Shown piece after piece: positions 1 to 7,373 of a DNA stretch of 14,075 nt. The notes beneath the pieces were generated by a model. The model was not told the DNA's origin. It searched no databases and saw only the letters and a list, made by a program, of their open reading frames with translations. The DNA lies in contig JAUWCP010000043.1 in NCBI GenBank assembly GCA_030609245.1, positions 1 through 14,075 on the forward strand, given 5' to 3'. The stretch is from Hyphomicrobium sp. (GTDB taxonomy: Bacteria; Pseudomonadota; Alphaproteobacteria; Rhizobiales; Hyphomicrobiaceae). Each line of letters begins with the position of its first letter. Within the stretch, counting starts at the first letter, position 1. The position numbers and the translations under genes are program-made.

Positions 1-445
1 GCTTCGCGCCCTCAATGCCCGCTCTGTCCACTTCGAGTGCTATTACCTGAAATCGGTCCGAGCCGAGCTCTCCCTGCAGGCGGTCGAGTGCGGGCATCTC
101 CTTGCGGCACGACGCACACCACGTTGTCCAAAGGTTCAGCAGAACGACCTTGCCGCGCCAATCCTTCAGGTTCACCTGTTCGCCGTCGGCGTTAAGAAAG
201 GACACGTCGGCCAGCGGCTGGGGCGTCTTCTTGAAGACAAAGGTCGTCATTGCCCCGGTTGAGAGCGGGTTTGTGCCGCGAGGTTTAGCGGACTTAACCT
301 TTTCACCACTCTCGGCCACCGGTCTTTCATTGTCAGGGCGGCCCATGGTGACGTATACCGCCGCGAAGGCCGCAACCGCCGATAGTGCGGCCACCCATAG
401 GTATGTGGCGAACGAGTTCTTTGCCTGTGATGGGCCGTTGGTCAT
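1..445 (-). CDS. tlpA: TlpA-family membrane-anchored thiol-disulfide oxidoreductase (partial, C-terminus off the left edge)
   Basis: Thioredoxin-like protein of the TlpA/ResA type, which acts as a periplasmic thiol-disulfide reductant, classically in cytochrome c oxidase or cytochrome c maturation. About 148 residues are visible. A hydrophobic segment at about residues 11-35 (YLWVAALSAVAAFAAVYV) fits an uncleaved N-terminal membrane anchor. A linker of about 40 residues follows, then the thioredoxin-fold start, including LKDWRGKVVLLNLW and the redox site W-C-A-S-C-R-K-E-M-P with cysteines at residues 110 and 113. The usual TlpA site is C-x-P-C; here serine replaces the proline. The ATG at 443-445 is preceded by a strong Shine-Dalgarno AAGGAAGG about 3 bases upstream, which supports this start. 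Family members are about 200-220 residues, so roughly a quarter to a third is missing. It is divergent from argH, an arrangement I know from many alphaproteobacteria. The family call is firm; the exact redox partner is not known. Confidence 0.9.
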   Translation of the reverse strand, partial: MTNGPSQAKNSFATYLWVAALSAVAAFAAVYVTMGRPDNERPVAESGEKVKSAKPRGTNPLSTGAMTTFVFKKTPQPLADVSFLNADGEQVNLKDWRGKVVLLNLWTTWCASCRKEMPALDRLQGELGSDRFQVIALEVDRAGIEGAK

Positions 446-490
446 GTACCTTCCTTCGCCGAAACTAGTGTGCTGACGGAGTACGAACCC
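446..490. promoter_or_regulatory. Divergent tlpA/argH start region
   Basis: Only 45 bp separate the tlpA ATG from the preferred argH GTG at 491. The minus strand holds the tlpA Shine-Dalgarno (AAGGAAGG, about 449-456). The plus strand holds GGAG at 478-481, nine bases before the GTG at 491. The gap is too short for two ordinary promoters side by side, so the promoters must overlap each other or lie inside the neighbouring coding sequences. I could not pick out a convincing -35/-10 pair. Confidence 0.5.
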
Positions 491-1900
491 GTGACCGATA
501 AGTCCGCAAACCGCATGTGGGGTGGCCGTTTCAAGGCTTTGCCCGCAGAGATCATGGAGGAGATAAACACCTCCATTGGTTTCGACAAGCGGCTGGCCCC
601 CCAAGATATACGCGCTTCAAAGGCGCACGCGTCCATGCTTGCAGCTCAAGGCATCATCACCAAGGCGGATGCGCGTGAGATCCTGAAAGGGCTGGAGCAG
701 GTCCTGGCAGAGATCGAAAGCGGGCAAATGGCCTATACGCGCGCGCTGGAGGACGTGCATATGAACGTCGAGGCCCGCGTTAAAGATTTGATCGGCACAC
801 CGGCCGGCCGGCTGCACACCGCGCGCTCGCGCAATGACCAAGTGGCCACTGATTTCCGGCTCTATGTGCGCGAAACCATCGACGCGCTCGACACGGCGCT
901 TGCCGGTTTGCAGCTCGTGCTTACGCGCAAAGCGGAGGCGCACGCCGCAACCGTTATGCCGGGCTTCACGCATTTGCAGCCCGCCCAGCCAGTCACCTTC
1001 GGGCATCATATGCTGGCCTATGTCGAGATGCTGGGACGTGATCGCGGGCGGTTCGCCGACGCACGCCGCCGGCTTAATGAGTGCCCGCTGGGCGCGGCCG
1101 CACTCGCGGGCACGTCATTTCCCATCGATCGTCAAATGACGGCTGATGCGCTGGATTTCGACAAGCCGTCGGCCAACTCGCTCGACGCCGTCTCCGATCG
1201 CGACTTCGTGCTCGAAACGTTAGCCGCAGCCGCCATCACGGCCATGCACCTTTCGCGCTTGGCCGAGGAAATCGTGTTGTGGGCCACACATCAGTTTGGC
1301 TTCATCCGGCTCTCAGACAAGTTCACGACCGGGTCCTCCATCATGCCGCAGAAGCGCAACCCGGATGCCGCCGAGCTGACACGGGCCAAGGTCGGGCGCG
1401 TCGCCGGCGCTTTCCAGAGCCTGTTGATAGTGATGAAGGGCCTGCCTCTCGCCTACTCAAAAGACATGCAAGAGGACAAGGAGGTCGCCTTCGATGCGCT
1501 TGATAGCCTGGCGCTGGCGATCGCTGCGATGGCGGGCATGGTCGACGACATGGAGCCGGTTCCAGATGCCATGCGGGCTGCGGCGGACCAGGGCTACGCG
1601 ACCGCCACCGACCTGGCCGACTGGCTGGTCCGTGTGCTGAAACTGCCATTTCGCGAGGCCCACCACGTGACGGGCCGCATCGTCGCTGAGGCGGAATCAC
1701 AAAGTTTGCCACTGGAAAAGCTGTCTCTGAAGGCCATGCAGGCGGTCGAGCGGCGGATAACGAACGATGTTTTCTCGGTTTTGAGCCCAGAAAAGTCGGT
1801 TTCGAGCCGTAAGAGCTATGGTGGAACTGCGCCACAGAACGTGCGCAAAATGGCCCGCTCCTGGCTGAAGCGGTTGGAAAGAGCCCTCGTCAGGGGCTAA
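491..1900 (+). CDS. argH: Argininosuccinate lyase
   Basis: Cytoplasmic enzyme of the fumarase/aspartase superfamily that splits argininosuccinate into arginine and fumarate, the last step of arginine synthesis. From the GTG at 491 the product has 469 residues, the normal family length. It opens with the typical NRMWGGRF. It has the three conserved superfamily regions: A-R-S-R-N-D-Q at residues 111-117, P-G-F-T-H-L-Q-P at 157-164 with the active-site histidine H161, and the signature loop GSSIMPQKRNPD at 281-292 carrying the catalytic serine. The reading frame is also open back to a GTG at 470 (476 residues), but that codon has no Shine-Dalgarno, whereas GGAG sits nine bases before 491. The stop is TAA. 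It is followed by a 120-bp gap and an lptM-like gene on the same strand. All key motifs are intact. Confidence 0.97.
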   Translation: MTDKSANRMWGGRFKALPAEIMEEINTSIGFDKRLAPQDIRASKAHASMLAAQGIITKADAREILKGLEQVLAEIESGQMAYTRALEDVHMNVEARVKDLIGTPAGRLHTARSRNDQVATDFRLYVRETIDALDTALAGLQLVLTRKAEAHAATVMPGFTHLQPAQPVTFGHHMLAYVEMLGRDRGRFADARRRLNECPLGAAALAGTSFPIDRQMTADALDFDKPSANSLDAVSDRDFVLETLAAAAITAMHLSRLAEEIVLWATHQFGFIRLSDKFTTGSSIMPQKRNPDAAELTRAKVGRVAGAFQSLLIVMKGLPLAYSKDMQEDKEVAFDALDSLALAIAAMAGMVDDMEPVPDAMRAAADQGYATATDLADWLVRVLKLPFREAHHVTGRIVAEAESQSLPLEKLSLKAMQAVERRITNDVFSVLSPEKSVSSRKSYGGTAPQNVRKMARSWLKRLERALVRG

Positions 1901-1970
1901 AACGAAGGCCTAATCGCTTGGTGCCGCAACCTAGCTCATTTGGGCAGGGACCCGGCGCGGGGCGGCTTTA

Positions 1971-1996
1971 CTTGGCCATCATTTGCTTGGCCATCA
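1971..1996. repeat. Short direct repeat CTTGGCCATCA x2
   Basis: Two copies of the 11-mer CTTGGCCATCA start at 1971 and 1986, 15 bp apart, in the gap between argH and the small lipoprotein gene. They end about 25 bp before the lipoprotein start. They could be a paired protein-binding site or a chance duplication. Nothing else in the 120-bp gap (1901-2020) stands out, and no convincing terminator follows argH. Confidence 0.3.
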
Positions 1997-2020
1997 AGGG
2001 AAAGCGGTCGGTCGAGGGAT

Positions 2021-2242
2021 ATGCTGTTGGGGTCGATACTAAGGGGTATTTGCATGGGGCTGGTCATGGCCGCCCTGGGCTTGAGTCTTTCCGCCTGCGG
2101 CGTCCGCGGTGCGCTTGATCCGCCCGAGCAGGCCAAGGCGACAGGTACCGCACGGTCGGCCGAGGCCCAAGATCCAGGGTCCAATTCTGAAGCACCGCCC
2201 AAGAAGCACGAAGGCTTCATTCTCGATCCACTGCTGCGCTAA
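2021..2242 (+). CDS. lptM: Small LptM/LPAM-type outer-membrane lipoprotein
   Basis: A 73-residue lipoprotein precursor. Residues 1-25 are a signal peptide (MLLGSILRGICMGLVMAALG...) ending in the lipobox L-S-A-C with the lipidated cysteine at C26, followed by G-V-R-G-A-L-D-P-P. Small lipoproteins beginning C-G-x-x-G just upstream of lysA are characteristic of the LPAM/LptM (YifL) family. In Escherichia coli, LptM helps assemble and mature the LptD/LptE lipopolysaccharide translocon at the outer membrane. The mature part is short (about 48 residues), polar, proline- and charge-rich, and ends F-I-L-D-P-L-L-R. The frame is open back to 1940, but the ATG at 2021 is chosen because it gives a proper signal peptide and has GAGGG at 2014-2018. 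The family assignment rests on length, lipobox and position next to lysA; LptM function is inferred by analogy. Confidence 0.8.
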   Translation: MLLGSILRGICMGLVMAALGLSLSACGVRGALDPPEQAKATGTARSAEAQDPGSNSEAPPKKHEGFILDPLLR

Positions 2243-2255
2243 CGCGAATCTCGCG

Positions 2256-2407
2256 CTAGAGCCTCATCGTTTCACTTGGAAACGCTTGGTGCGTCCAAGT
2301 GAAACGTGAATCAGTCTCTACACTTTTGATTTAGAGCAAAATTCACTTATCTGTTGGAGACCTCCTGGGCTTGGTGAGTGATTCCATCAAGAACGATCTT
2401 GCTCTAG
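2256..2407. repeat. Palindromic intergenic element with CTAGAGC...GCTCTAG ends
   Basis: The 175-bp gap between the lipoprotein gene and lysA is nearly filled by nested inverted repeats. The outer ends are CTAGAGC (2256-2262) and its exact complement GCTCTAG (2401-2407). A second inner copy TAGAGCAA (2332-2339) pairs exactly with TTGCTCTA (2399-2406), and the adjoining bases (ATTCACT against AGTGATT) pair imperfectly. The left half holds a perfect 13-bp hairpin, listed separately. The layout resembles small dispersed palindromic repeats or MITE-like elements, common between genes in Hyphomicrobiales, with recurring TAGAGC ends. No open reading frame is supported inside. Copy number in the genome cannot be judged from this window. 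Confidence 0.5.
2268..2306. other. Perfect 13-bp inverted repeat (hairpin)
   Basis: CGTTTCACTTGGA at 2268-2280 and its exact complement TCCAAGTGAAACG at 2294-2306 flank a 13-base loop. It lies 25 bp after the lipoprotein stop codon. As RNA it would form a stable stem at the 3' end of the argH-lptM message. There is no following run of T on the plus strand, so it is a poor fit for a classical intrinsic terminator. It could stabilise the message or be half of the repeat element around it. Confidence 0.6.
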
Positions 2408-2417
2408 AAGCGCACCC

Positions 2418-3692
2418 ATGCATCACTTTCACTACAAGGATGGCGTCCTGCACGCCGAGGATCTGAGCATGGTGCGGCTGGCGGCCGAGGTCGGCACGCC
2501 GTTCTATTGCTATTCCACCGCAACGCTGGAGCGGCACTACCGCGTTCTAGCTGAGGCGTTCGATAGCTTTGATGCGCTGATCTGCTACGCGGTCAAGGCA
2601 AACTCCAATCAGGCGGTGCTGCGCACGATGGCGCGCCTCGGGGCCGGAATGGATGTCGTCTCCGAAGGCGAGCTGCGCCGTGCGCTTGCCGTCGGCGTGC
2701 CGGCCTCCAAGATTATTTTTGCTGGCGTTGGAAAGTCCCGTGAGGAGATGGCCTTCGCTCTGAACCAGGGCGTCTTAGGATTCAATGTTGAAAGCGGGCC
2801 TGAGTTGCAGGCCTTAAGCGACGTTGCAGCGGGCGCGGGTCAGACAGCGCGTGTTGCGCTGCGCATCAATCCAGATGTCGACGCCAAGACGCATGCGAAA
2901 ATCGCGACCGGCAAGGCGGAAAACAAATTTGGCATTCCCTTCGCGCACGCGCCCCGGCTTTATGCCCAAGCGCGCGCGTTACCTGGCATTGCCGCGAACG
3001 GTATCCATATGCACATCGGTAGCCAGATCACCGATCTGGAGCCCTTCCGCAATGCCTTCCGTCTTATGCGCGAGTTGGCGCAAGCGCTGATCAGGGATGG
3101 CCACGCTCTGGAGCATCTCGACATCGGCGGTGGTCTAGGCGTTCCCTATGTATCGCAAGGACCTGTCGCACCTGCGCCCTCCGACTATGCTGCCGTCGTC
3201 AACGAGACGCTCGGCGACTTGGGCCTGAAGATCGTGCTGGAACCAGGGCGCATGATCGCTGCCAACGCCGGCGTCCTGGTTTCTGAAGTCATTTTTAGTA
3301 AGGCAGGCGCCAACAAGAAGTTTACGGTTGTCGATGCGGCAATGAACGATCTGTTGCGTCCGACACTCTATGAAGCTTGGCACGAGATCTGGCCGGTATC
3401 GGAGTCGAAGGGCGCCATGCCGGTGGCGAAGCAGGACGTCGTGGGGCCCATTTGCGAAACCGGTGATTATCTGGCGATCAACCGCGAGTTGCCGCCTCTT
3501 GAGCCGGGCGACCTTATTGCGGTGATGACAGCGGGCGCCTACGGCGCTGTCATGTCGTCGACCTACAATAGCCGCCGGCTGGTGCCGGAGGTGCTCGTAA
3601 ACGGTGACCGCTATTGCGTCGTACGCCCGCGCCAGACCTATGACGACCTAATCGGCATGGACCGGGTGCCTGATTGGCTGGCGGATAAGTAG
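2418..3692 (+). CDS. lysA: Diaminopimelate decarboxylase
   Basis: PLP-dependent enzyme that decarboxylates meso-diaminopimelate to L-lysine, the final step of lysine synthesis in the cytoplasm. The product has 424 residues, the usual length. It is an alanine-racemase-type TIM barrel followed by a C-terminal beta domain. Visible landmarks are the PLP lysine in C-Y-A-V-K-A-N (K60), the H-I-G-S-Q motif (H199), the glycine-rich phosphate-binding G-G-G (237-239), E-P-G-R (275-278), and the C-terminal P-I-C-E-T-G-D with C346, the residue that reaches into the partner subunit's active site. The ATG at 2418 is kept because the opening MHHF...DG-LHAED matches related proteins. Its Shine-Dalgarno is weak, and an internal ATG at 2469 has a better-placed GAGG (2457-2460), so a shorter form cannot be fully excluded. 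The start lies 10 bp after the palindromic element, which may influence transcription. Confidence 0.97.
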   Translation: MHHFHYKDGVLHAEDLSMVRLAAEVGTPFYCYSTATLERHYRVLAEAFDSFDALICYAVKANSNQAVLRTMARLGAGMDVVSEGELRRALAVGVPASKIIFAGVGKSREEMAFALNQGVLGFNVESGPELQALSDVAAGAGQTARVALRINPDVDAKTHAKIATGKAENKFGIPFAHAPRLYAQARALPGIAANGIHMHIGSQITDLEPFRNAFRLMRELAQALIRDGHALEHLDIGGGLGVPYVSQGPVAPAPSDYAAVVNETLGDLGLKIVLEPGRMIAANAGVLVSEVIFSKAGANKKFTVVDAAMNDLLRPTLYEAWHEIWPVSESKGAMPVAKQDVVGPICETGDYLAINRELPPLEPGDLIAVMTAGAYGAVMSSTYNSRRLVPEVLVNGDRYCVVRPRQTYDDLIGMDRVPDWLADK

Positions 3693-3756
3693 GTTTGGCC
3701 CCTTGATCTCGCCCCTTTGCCACAGCAACTTAACGTGAACGTCTGACTTATTTTTA

Positions 3757-6405
3757 ATGGCATCCTCAGCAGCGGAGCCGGTATCGTTCCATATGCCTGA
3801 ACCACAAGCTTCACGTTCGCCAAGTAGCAAGGTGTTCAAGCGAAAGGTGCGCGCCAGCAAATGGGCGCTGCTCTTTGAGCGCCTATGGCCGCGCCTATGG
3901 CTGATCATTGGGCTCGCTGGCCTGTTCTTGCTGGTGTCGTTCTTCGGCGTTTGGGCCATGCTGGGCAACATCGCGCATATTGCTCTGCTTGCAGCGTTTG
4001 GTGCGGCCGGTCTTGCTGCCCTGCTGTTTGCCGTGCGTGTTCGCTTCCCAACGCACGACGAAGCCGTGCGACGCATCGAGCACGTTTCGGGCATTCCTCA
4101 CCGTCCTGCGTCGTCCTATGAGGACACGATCACCGCTAATGCGGACGATCCGCGCACCAGGGAAATCTGGCGCGCGCATCGCGTGCGTCTTGCAAATGTG
4201 TTGTCGCGACTTCGCGTGGGTAAGCCGCATCCGCGCGCCGATCGCGCCGATCCGATTGCCCTGCGAGCGCTTGTGATGCTTAGCGTCGTTGCCTTGACGG
4301 GCCTCGTCGGAGATAGCGCAGCCGACCGCATTCGCTCTGCGTTCCGTTTCGATACTTCGGTCGCGATTGCGACGGCGCGCCTCGATGCCTGGGTGACACC
4401 GCCGCCCTATACCGACAGGCCGCCGGTGATGCTTGCGGATGGGTCGTTGCGCGCAAAGGGCAAGCCATCCGATGCGACCGCACTTATCCAAGTGCCTGAG
4501 AAGAGCGTGCTCATCGTGCGCGCCACCGGCGCTGGCTTGATCAACCTTCGTCTCGAAATCTTGGCCGAAGGTGCCGAAGATGCCGTGTTTGTCGAGGCGC
4601 AGCGCCCGGAAGCAGGCGCGTCCACTAGCTCAGCAGGTGAAGTATCGGAACTGCGCTTCGATCTGACGAAGCCCGCACGCGTCCGCGTTCTGGTCTCCGG
4701 CACCGAGCTTGCGCGCTGGACCTTCGACGTCATCCCCGACAATGCACCGCAGATTGCTCATGCCAAGGATCCGGCACGCACTCGCCGCGGCGCTTTGAGG
4801 CTCAACTATACCATCGAAGACGATTACGGCGTCACCTCCGCCGAGGTGAAACTCAAGAAGGTGGCGAAGAGCGAACAGCCGGTCGATTCTGGCAAGGCGT
4901 GGGCGCGACAGGAGTCGTTGAAGGGGCCGCGCTTGCCGCTTGAGCGGCCGCCGGAGCTGAAGCTGCGATTGCCGCCCAAGGGCTCCAACGAGGCCCAAAC
5001 CTATATCGACTTCGGCCCGCATCCGTGGGCGGGGCGTGAAGTCGTGCTGACACTTGAGGCGACGGATGTTGCAGGCAATGTTGGACGCAGCGATCCGGTT
5101 AAGATGATTTTGCCAGAGCGCCACTTCCAAAAACCGCTTGCGCGCTCTCTCGTGGAGCAACGGCGCAAGCTTCTGGAAGATTCGCGCTATCGCGACCAGG
5201 TTCAGCGCGCGCTCGAAGCGCTGACGCTCGAGCCGGACGGCTTCATCGACAGCGCCACGATCTATCTTGGACTGCGTACGGTCTACTACAGTCTGAGGCG
5301 TGACGAGACGCGCGAGGGGATGAAAGGCGTCACGGACGGACTGTGGGATCTGGCATTACGCATTGAGAACGGCGATTTGTCGGATGCGGAAAAGGCATTG
5401 CGCGAAGCTCAAGACAGGCTTGCCGATGCGCTCGAGAAGGGCGCCCCCGACGCCGAGCTGCAAGCTCTGATGCAGCAGCTGCGCGAAGCACTGAATAACT
5501 ATGTCGATCAACTGGCAAAGGATGCCGCGAAGAACGAGATGGCGCCACCGGAGGGGCTTGATTCGGAAAACCAGCAGATGAGCCAGGACGACCTTCAGCG
5601 CATGATGAAGGACCTGGAAAACATGACGCTCAACGGCTCACGCGAGAAAGCGCAGCGCATGCTGGCCGAGATGCGCGATCTCTTAGAGCGTCTCCAATCC
5701 GGTCAGATGTCCAAGAGACAGGCTGAGCGCGGCCAGATGATGATGAAGAAGCTCGATGAGCTTGGCGATATCGTCGGCCAGCAACAACGTTTGATGGACG
5801 AGACCTTCCGCCAGCATCGCCGTCAGGGTCAACGCGGAGCGAGGGCTGGCGAGGGTACGCCTGATCCCAATGCTCGGCGTGGTCAACAGCAAGGACAGGG
5901 GCAGTTCGGGCAGGGCGGAAGAGGCCAACGTCAAGGTCAGCAGGCGGGCAGAGGGCTCAGCAAGCAGCAGCGTCAGCTCAAGCAGCAGCTCGAACGCTTG
6001 CGCCGGGAATTGGACAAGCTCGGCGCCGGCTCATCAGAGTTTGAAGACGCGCAGCGAGCGATGGAGAATGCCGAGCGCTCACTGCAAGAGGGCGACACCG
6101 GTGAGGCACTCGGCGAGCAGGGGCGCGCGCTTCAGCAAATGCGTCAGGGCGCCCAAGAAATGGTCGAAGGCATGAAGAAAGGCGGCCGGTCGCAATACGG
6201 ACAGGAGGGCAACGAACCGCGCGATCCGCTGGGCCGTCCGCAGCGGAATCAGGGCCCGCATGCGGGTAACTCGGTCAAAGTTCCAGATGAGATCGATATG
6301 CAGCGCGCACGGGAAATCCTCGAGGAGCTGCGCCGCCGGTCGGCTGAACCTCTGCGTCCGCGGTTAGAGCTCGACTACTTCGACCGGCTTCTGCGCCGCT
6401 TCTGA
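3757..6405 (+). CDS. DUF4175 / TIGR02302 family membrane-anchored protein, function unknown
   Basis: An 882-residue protein that I recognise as the alphaproteobacterial TIGR02302 (DUF4175) family, often found after lysA. Hydrophobic segments lie at about 44-66 and 72-95, with a third at about 167-186. Then comes a large region with beta-domain-like stretches (about 200-455), including Y-x-I-E-D-D-Y-G-V, as in extracytoplasmic Ig-like domains. From about 455 to 690 it is helical and charged (for example ALREAQDRLADALEKG), fitting coiled coils. Residues about 684-738 are a low-complexity stretch rich in Q, G and R, followed by another Q/R/E-rich helix and a conserved-looking end (LELDYFDRLLRRF). 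Neither candidate start (3757 or the in-frame ATG at 3793) has a strong Shine-Dalgarno; 3757 gives the fuller N-terminus. It follows lysA by 64 bp and may share its transcript. No enzymatic motif is visible. A role in the periplasm or envelope is inferred from topology only. Confidence 0.9.
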   Translation: MASSAAEPVSFHMPEPQASRSPSSKVFKRKVRASKWALLFERLWPRLWLIIGLAGLFLLVSFFGVWAMLGNIAHIALLAAFGAAGLAALLFAVRVRFPTHDEAVRRIEHVSGIPHRPASSYEDTITANADDPRTREIWRAHRVRLANVLSRLRVGKPHPRADRADPIALRALVMLSVVALTGLVGDSAADRIRSAFRFDTSVAIATARLDAWVTPPPYTDRPPVMLADGSLRAKGKPSDATALIQVPEKSVLIVRATGAGLINLRLEILAEGAEDAVFVEAQRPEAGASTSSAGEVSELRFDLTKPARVRVLVSGTELARWTFDVIPDNAPQIAHAKDPARTRRGALRLNYTIEDDYGVTSAEVKLKKVAKSEQPVDSGKAWARQESLKGPRLPLERPPELKLRLPPKGSNEAQTYIDFGPHPWAGREVVLTLEATDVAGNVGRSDPVKMILPERHFQKPLARSLVEQRRKLLEDSRYRDQVQRALEALTLEPDGFIDSATIYLGLRTVYYSLRRDETREGMKGVTDGLWDLALRIENGDLSDAEKALREAQDRLADALEKGAPDAELQALMQQLREALNNYVDQLAKDAAKNEMAPPEGLDSENQQMSQDDLQRMMKDLENMTLNGSREKAQRMLAEMRDLLERLQSGQMSKRQAERGQMMMKKLDELGDIVGQQQRLMDETFRQHRRQGQRGARAGEGTPDPNARRGQQQGQGQFGQGGRGQRQGQQAGRGLSKQQRQLKQQLERLRRELDKLGAGSSEFEDAQRAMENAERSLQEGDTGEALGEQGRALQQMRQGAQEMVEGMKKGGRSQYGQEGNEPRDPLGRPQRNQGPHAGNSVKVPDEIDMQRAREILEELRRRSAEPLRPRLELDYFDRLLRRF

Positions 6406-6415
6406 CGCGCGAGCC

Positions 6416-7354
6416 TCACGGCGCGGCGAACCGCACGGCCAATCCACCGACCAGCTGATGACTGGAAAGCCGCGTGGAGACGTGGCCACCCGGCGGTTCT
6501 TCACCATTCATCCAGCGCTGGAACTGCCGCCAGATGTCAAGGAACAGCCAGCTACCATTCATTTGCGAAAGTGGCGCCTCGTACTGCGCGTAGGTGAATT
6601 TGTACTCGAGGAAAACGGACATGCGTGACAGGCGAAACTCGAGCCCGATGAGCGCCTGGCCCGCAGGGCCGGCGTAGTTGTACTCGTATGTTCGTGAATC
6701 GCCGTTCGTCAGTTTCACTTCTGTGTGCGGCAGCAGCACGCCTGCGCCGGCACCAACGTAGGGGCTGAGGCGGGCGCCGATGTTAGGCAGGCGCAACAGC
6801 CCATTGAGCGTCAGCAGGTTGTGACCGTGCGAGAACTCAAGCTTCTTTACAATCTCGGAGATCTTCGCACGCGGGGGAAGCGGCTTGCCGTCCAACGTTC
6901 CGGAGAACGCCGCCTCTTTTTTTAGATCAGCTATCGCCTTTGAGTGGATGAAGTCGACCATCATCCCGGTGCGGCCGCCTGTGAACCAGCGTACAACACG
7001 CGCGCCGTAGTAGACGGGGCTCTTGAAGGGTTGCGCCTTCCAATGCACGGGATCTATCGTGAAGTCGTAAGCCCCCTCCTTTTCGAATCTGACCGCGCTA
7101 GGGTATGTGTGGGGCGCACCCATGTATGCGCCGACCATGGTCTCTTTCGCCGGAAGTACGCTTGCGAGCTTTTCAGCGGCCGTGCGCTGTGCTTCGCCCG
7201 TCTCCCCGTCGACCGTGCTCTGTTCTGAGACGGTTGCAACCGAGGACGCTAAGAGAACGGCAATGGCTACGAAGCTCGTCAGCCTATCGAGGCTGGGATT
7301 TGCCGGCGATGTACGGCTCGATTGATCCCAGTCAACTGCGATAAGGCGCGTCAT
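6416..7354 (-). CDS. Outer-membrane beta-barrel-like protein, possible LpxQ-type lipid A oxidase
   Basis: A 312-residue protein with a hydrophobic segment at about residues 25-42 (FVAIAVLLASSVATV) that fits a signal peptide with a long polar n-region. The rest alternates aromatic and polar residues as in outer-membrane barrels: V-D-F-I-H-S-K, an H-G-H-N-L-L-T-L-N-G-L-L-R segment, Y-V-G-A-G-A-G-V, L-I-G-L-E-F-R-L and F-L-E-Y-K-F-T-Y. It ends L-V-G-G-L-A-V-R-F-A-A-P, a barrel-type terminal strand extended by a few residues. The pattern reminds me of proteins annotated as lipid A oxidase (LpxQ of Rhizobium, which oxidises the lipid A glucosamine using oxygen), but that is recall, not an alignment. 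The ATG at 7352-7354 is preferred over the in-frame GTG at 7360 because GAGGGA lies 8 bases before it. The gene converges on the DUF4175 gene with only 10 bp between stop codons and no visible terminator. Confidence 0.6.
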   Translation of the reverse strand: MTRLIAVDWDQSSRTSPANPSLDRLTSFVAIAVLLASSVATVSEQSTVDGETGEAQRTAAEKLASVLPAKETMVGAYMGAPHTYPSAVRFEKEGAYDFTIDPVHWKAQPFKSPVYYGARVVRWFTGGRTGMMVDFIHSKAIADLKKEAAFSGTLDGKPLPPRAKISEIVKKLEFSHGHNLLTLNGLLRLPNIGARLSPYVGAGAGVLLPHTEVKLTNGDSRTYEYNYAGPAGQALIGLEFRLSRMSVFLEYKFTYAQYEAPLSQMNGSWLFLDIWRQFQRWMNGEEPPGGHVSTRLSSHQLVGGLAVRFAAP

Positions 7355-7373
7355 CGGCACGTTCCCTCATGTT

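Noticed and set aside
102..476. 124-residue plus-strand open frame at the left edge
   Set aside because: Opposite strand of the tlpA coding sequence, whose minus-strand frame shows a clear thioredoxin active site.
3895..4491. 198-residue minus-strand open frame
   Set aside because: Antisense to the DUF4175 gene, with an arginine/histidine-rich product typical of shadow frames.
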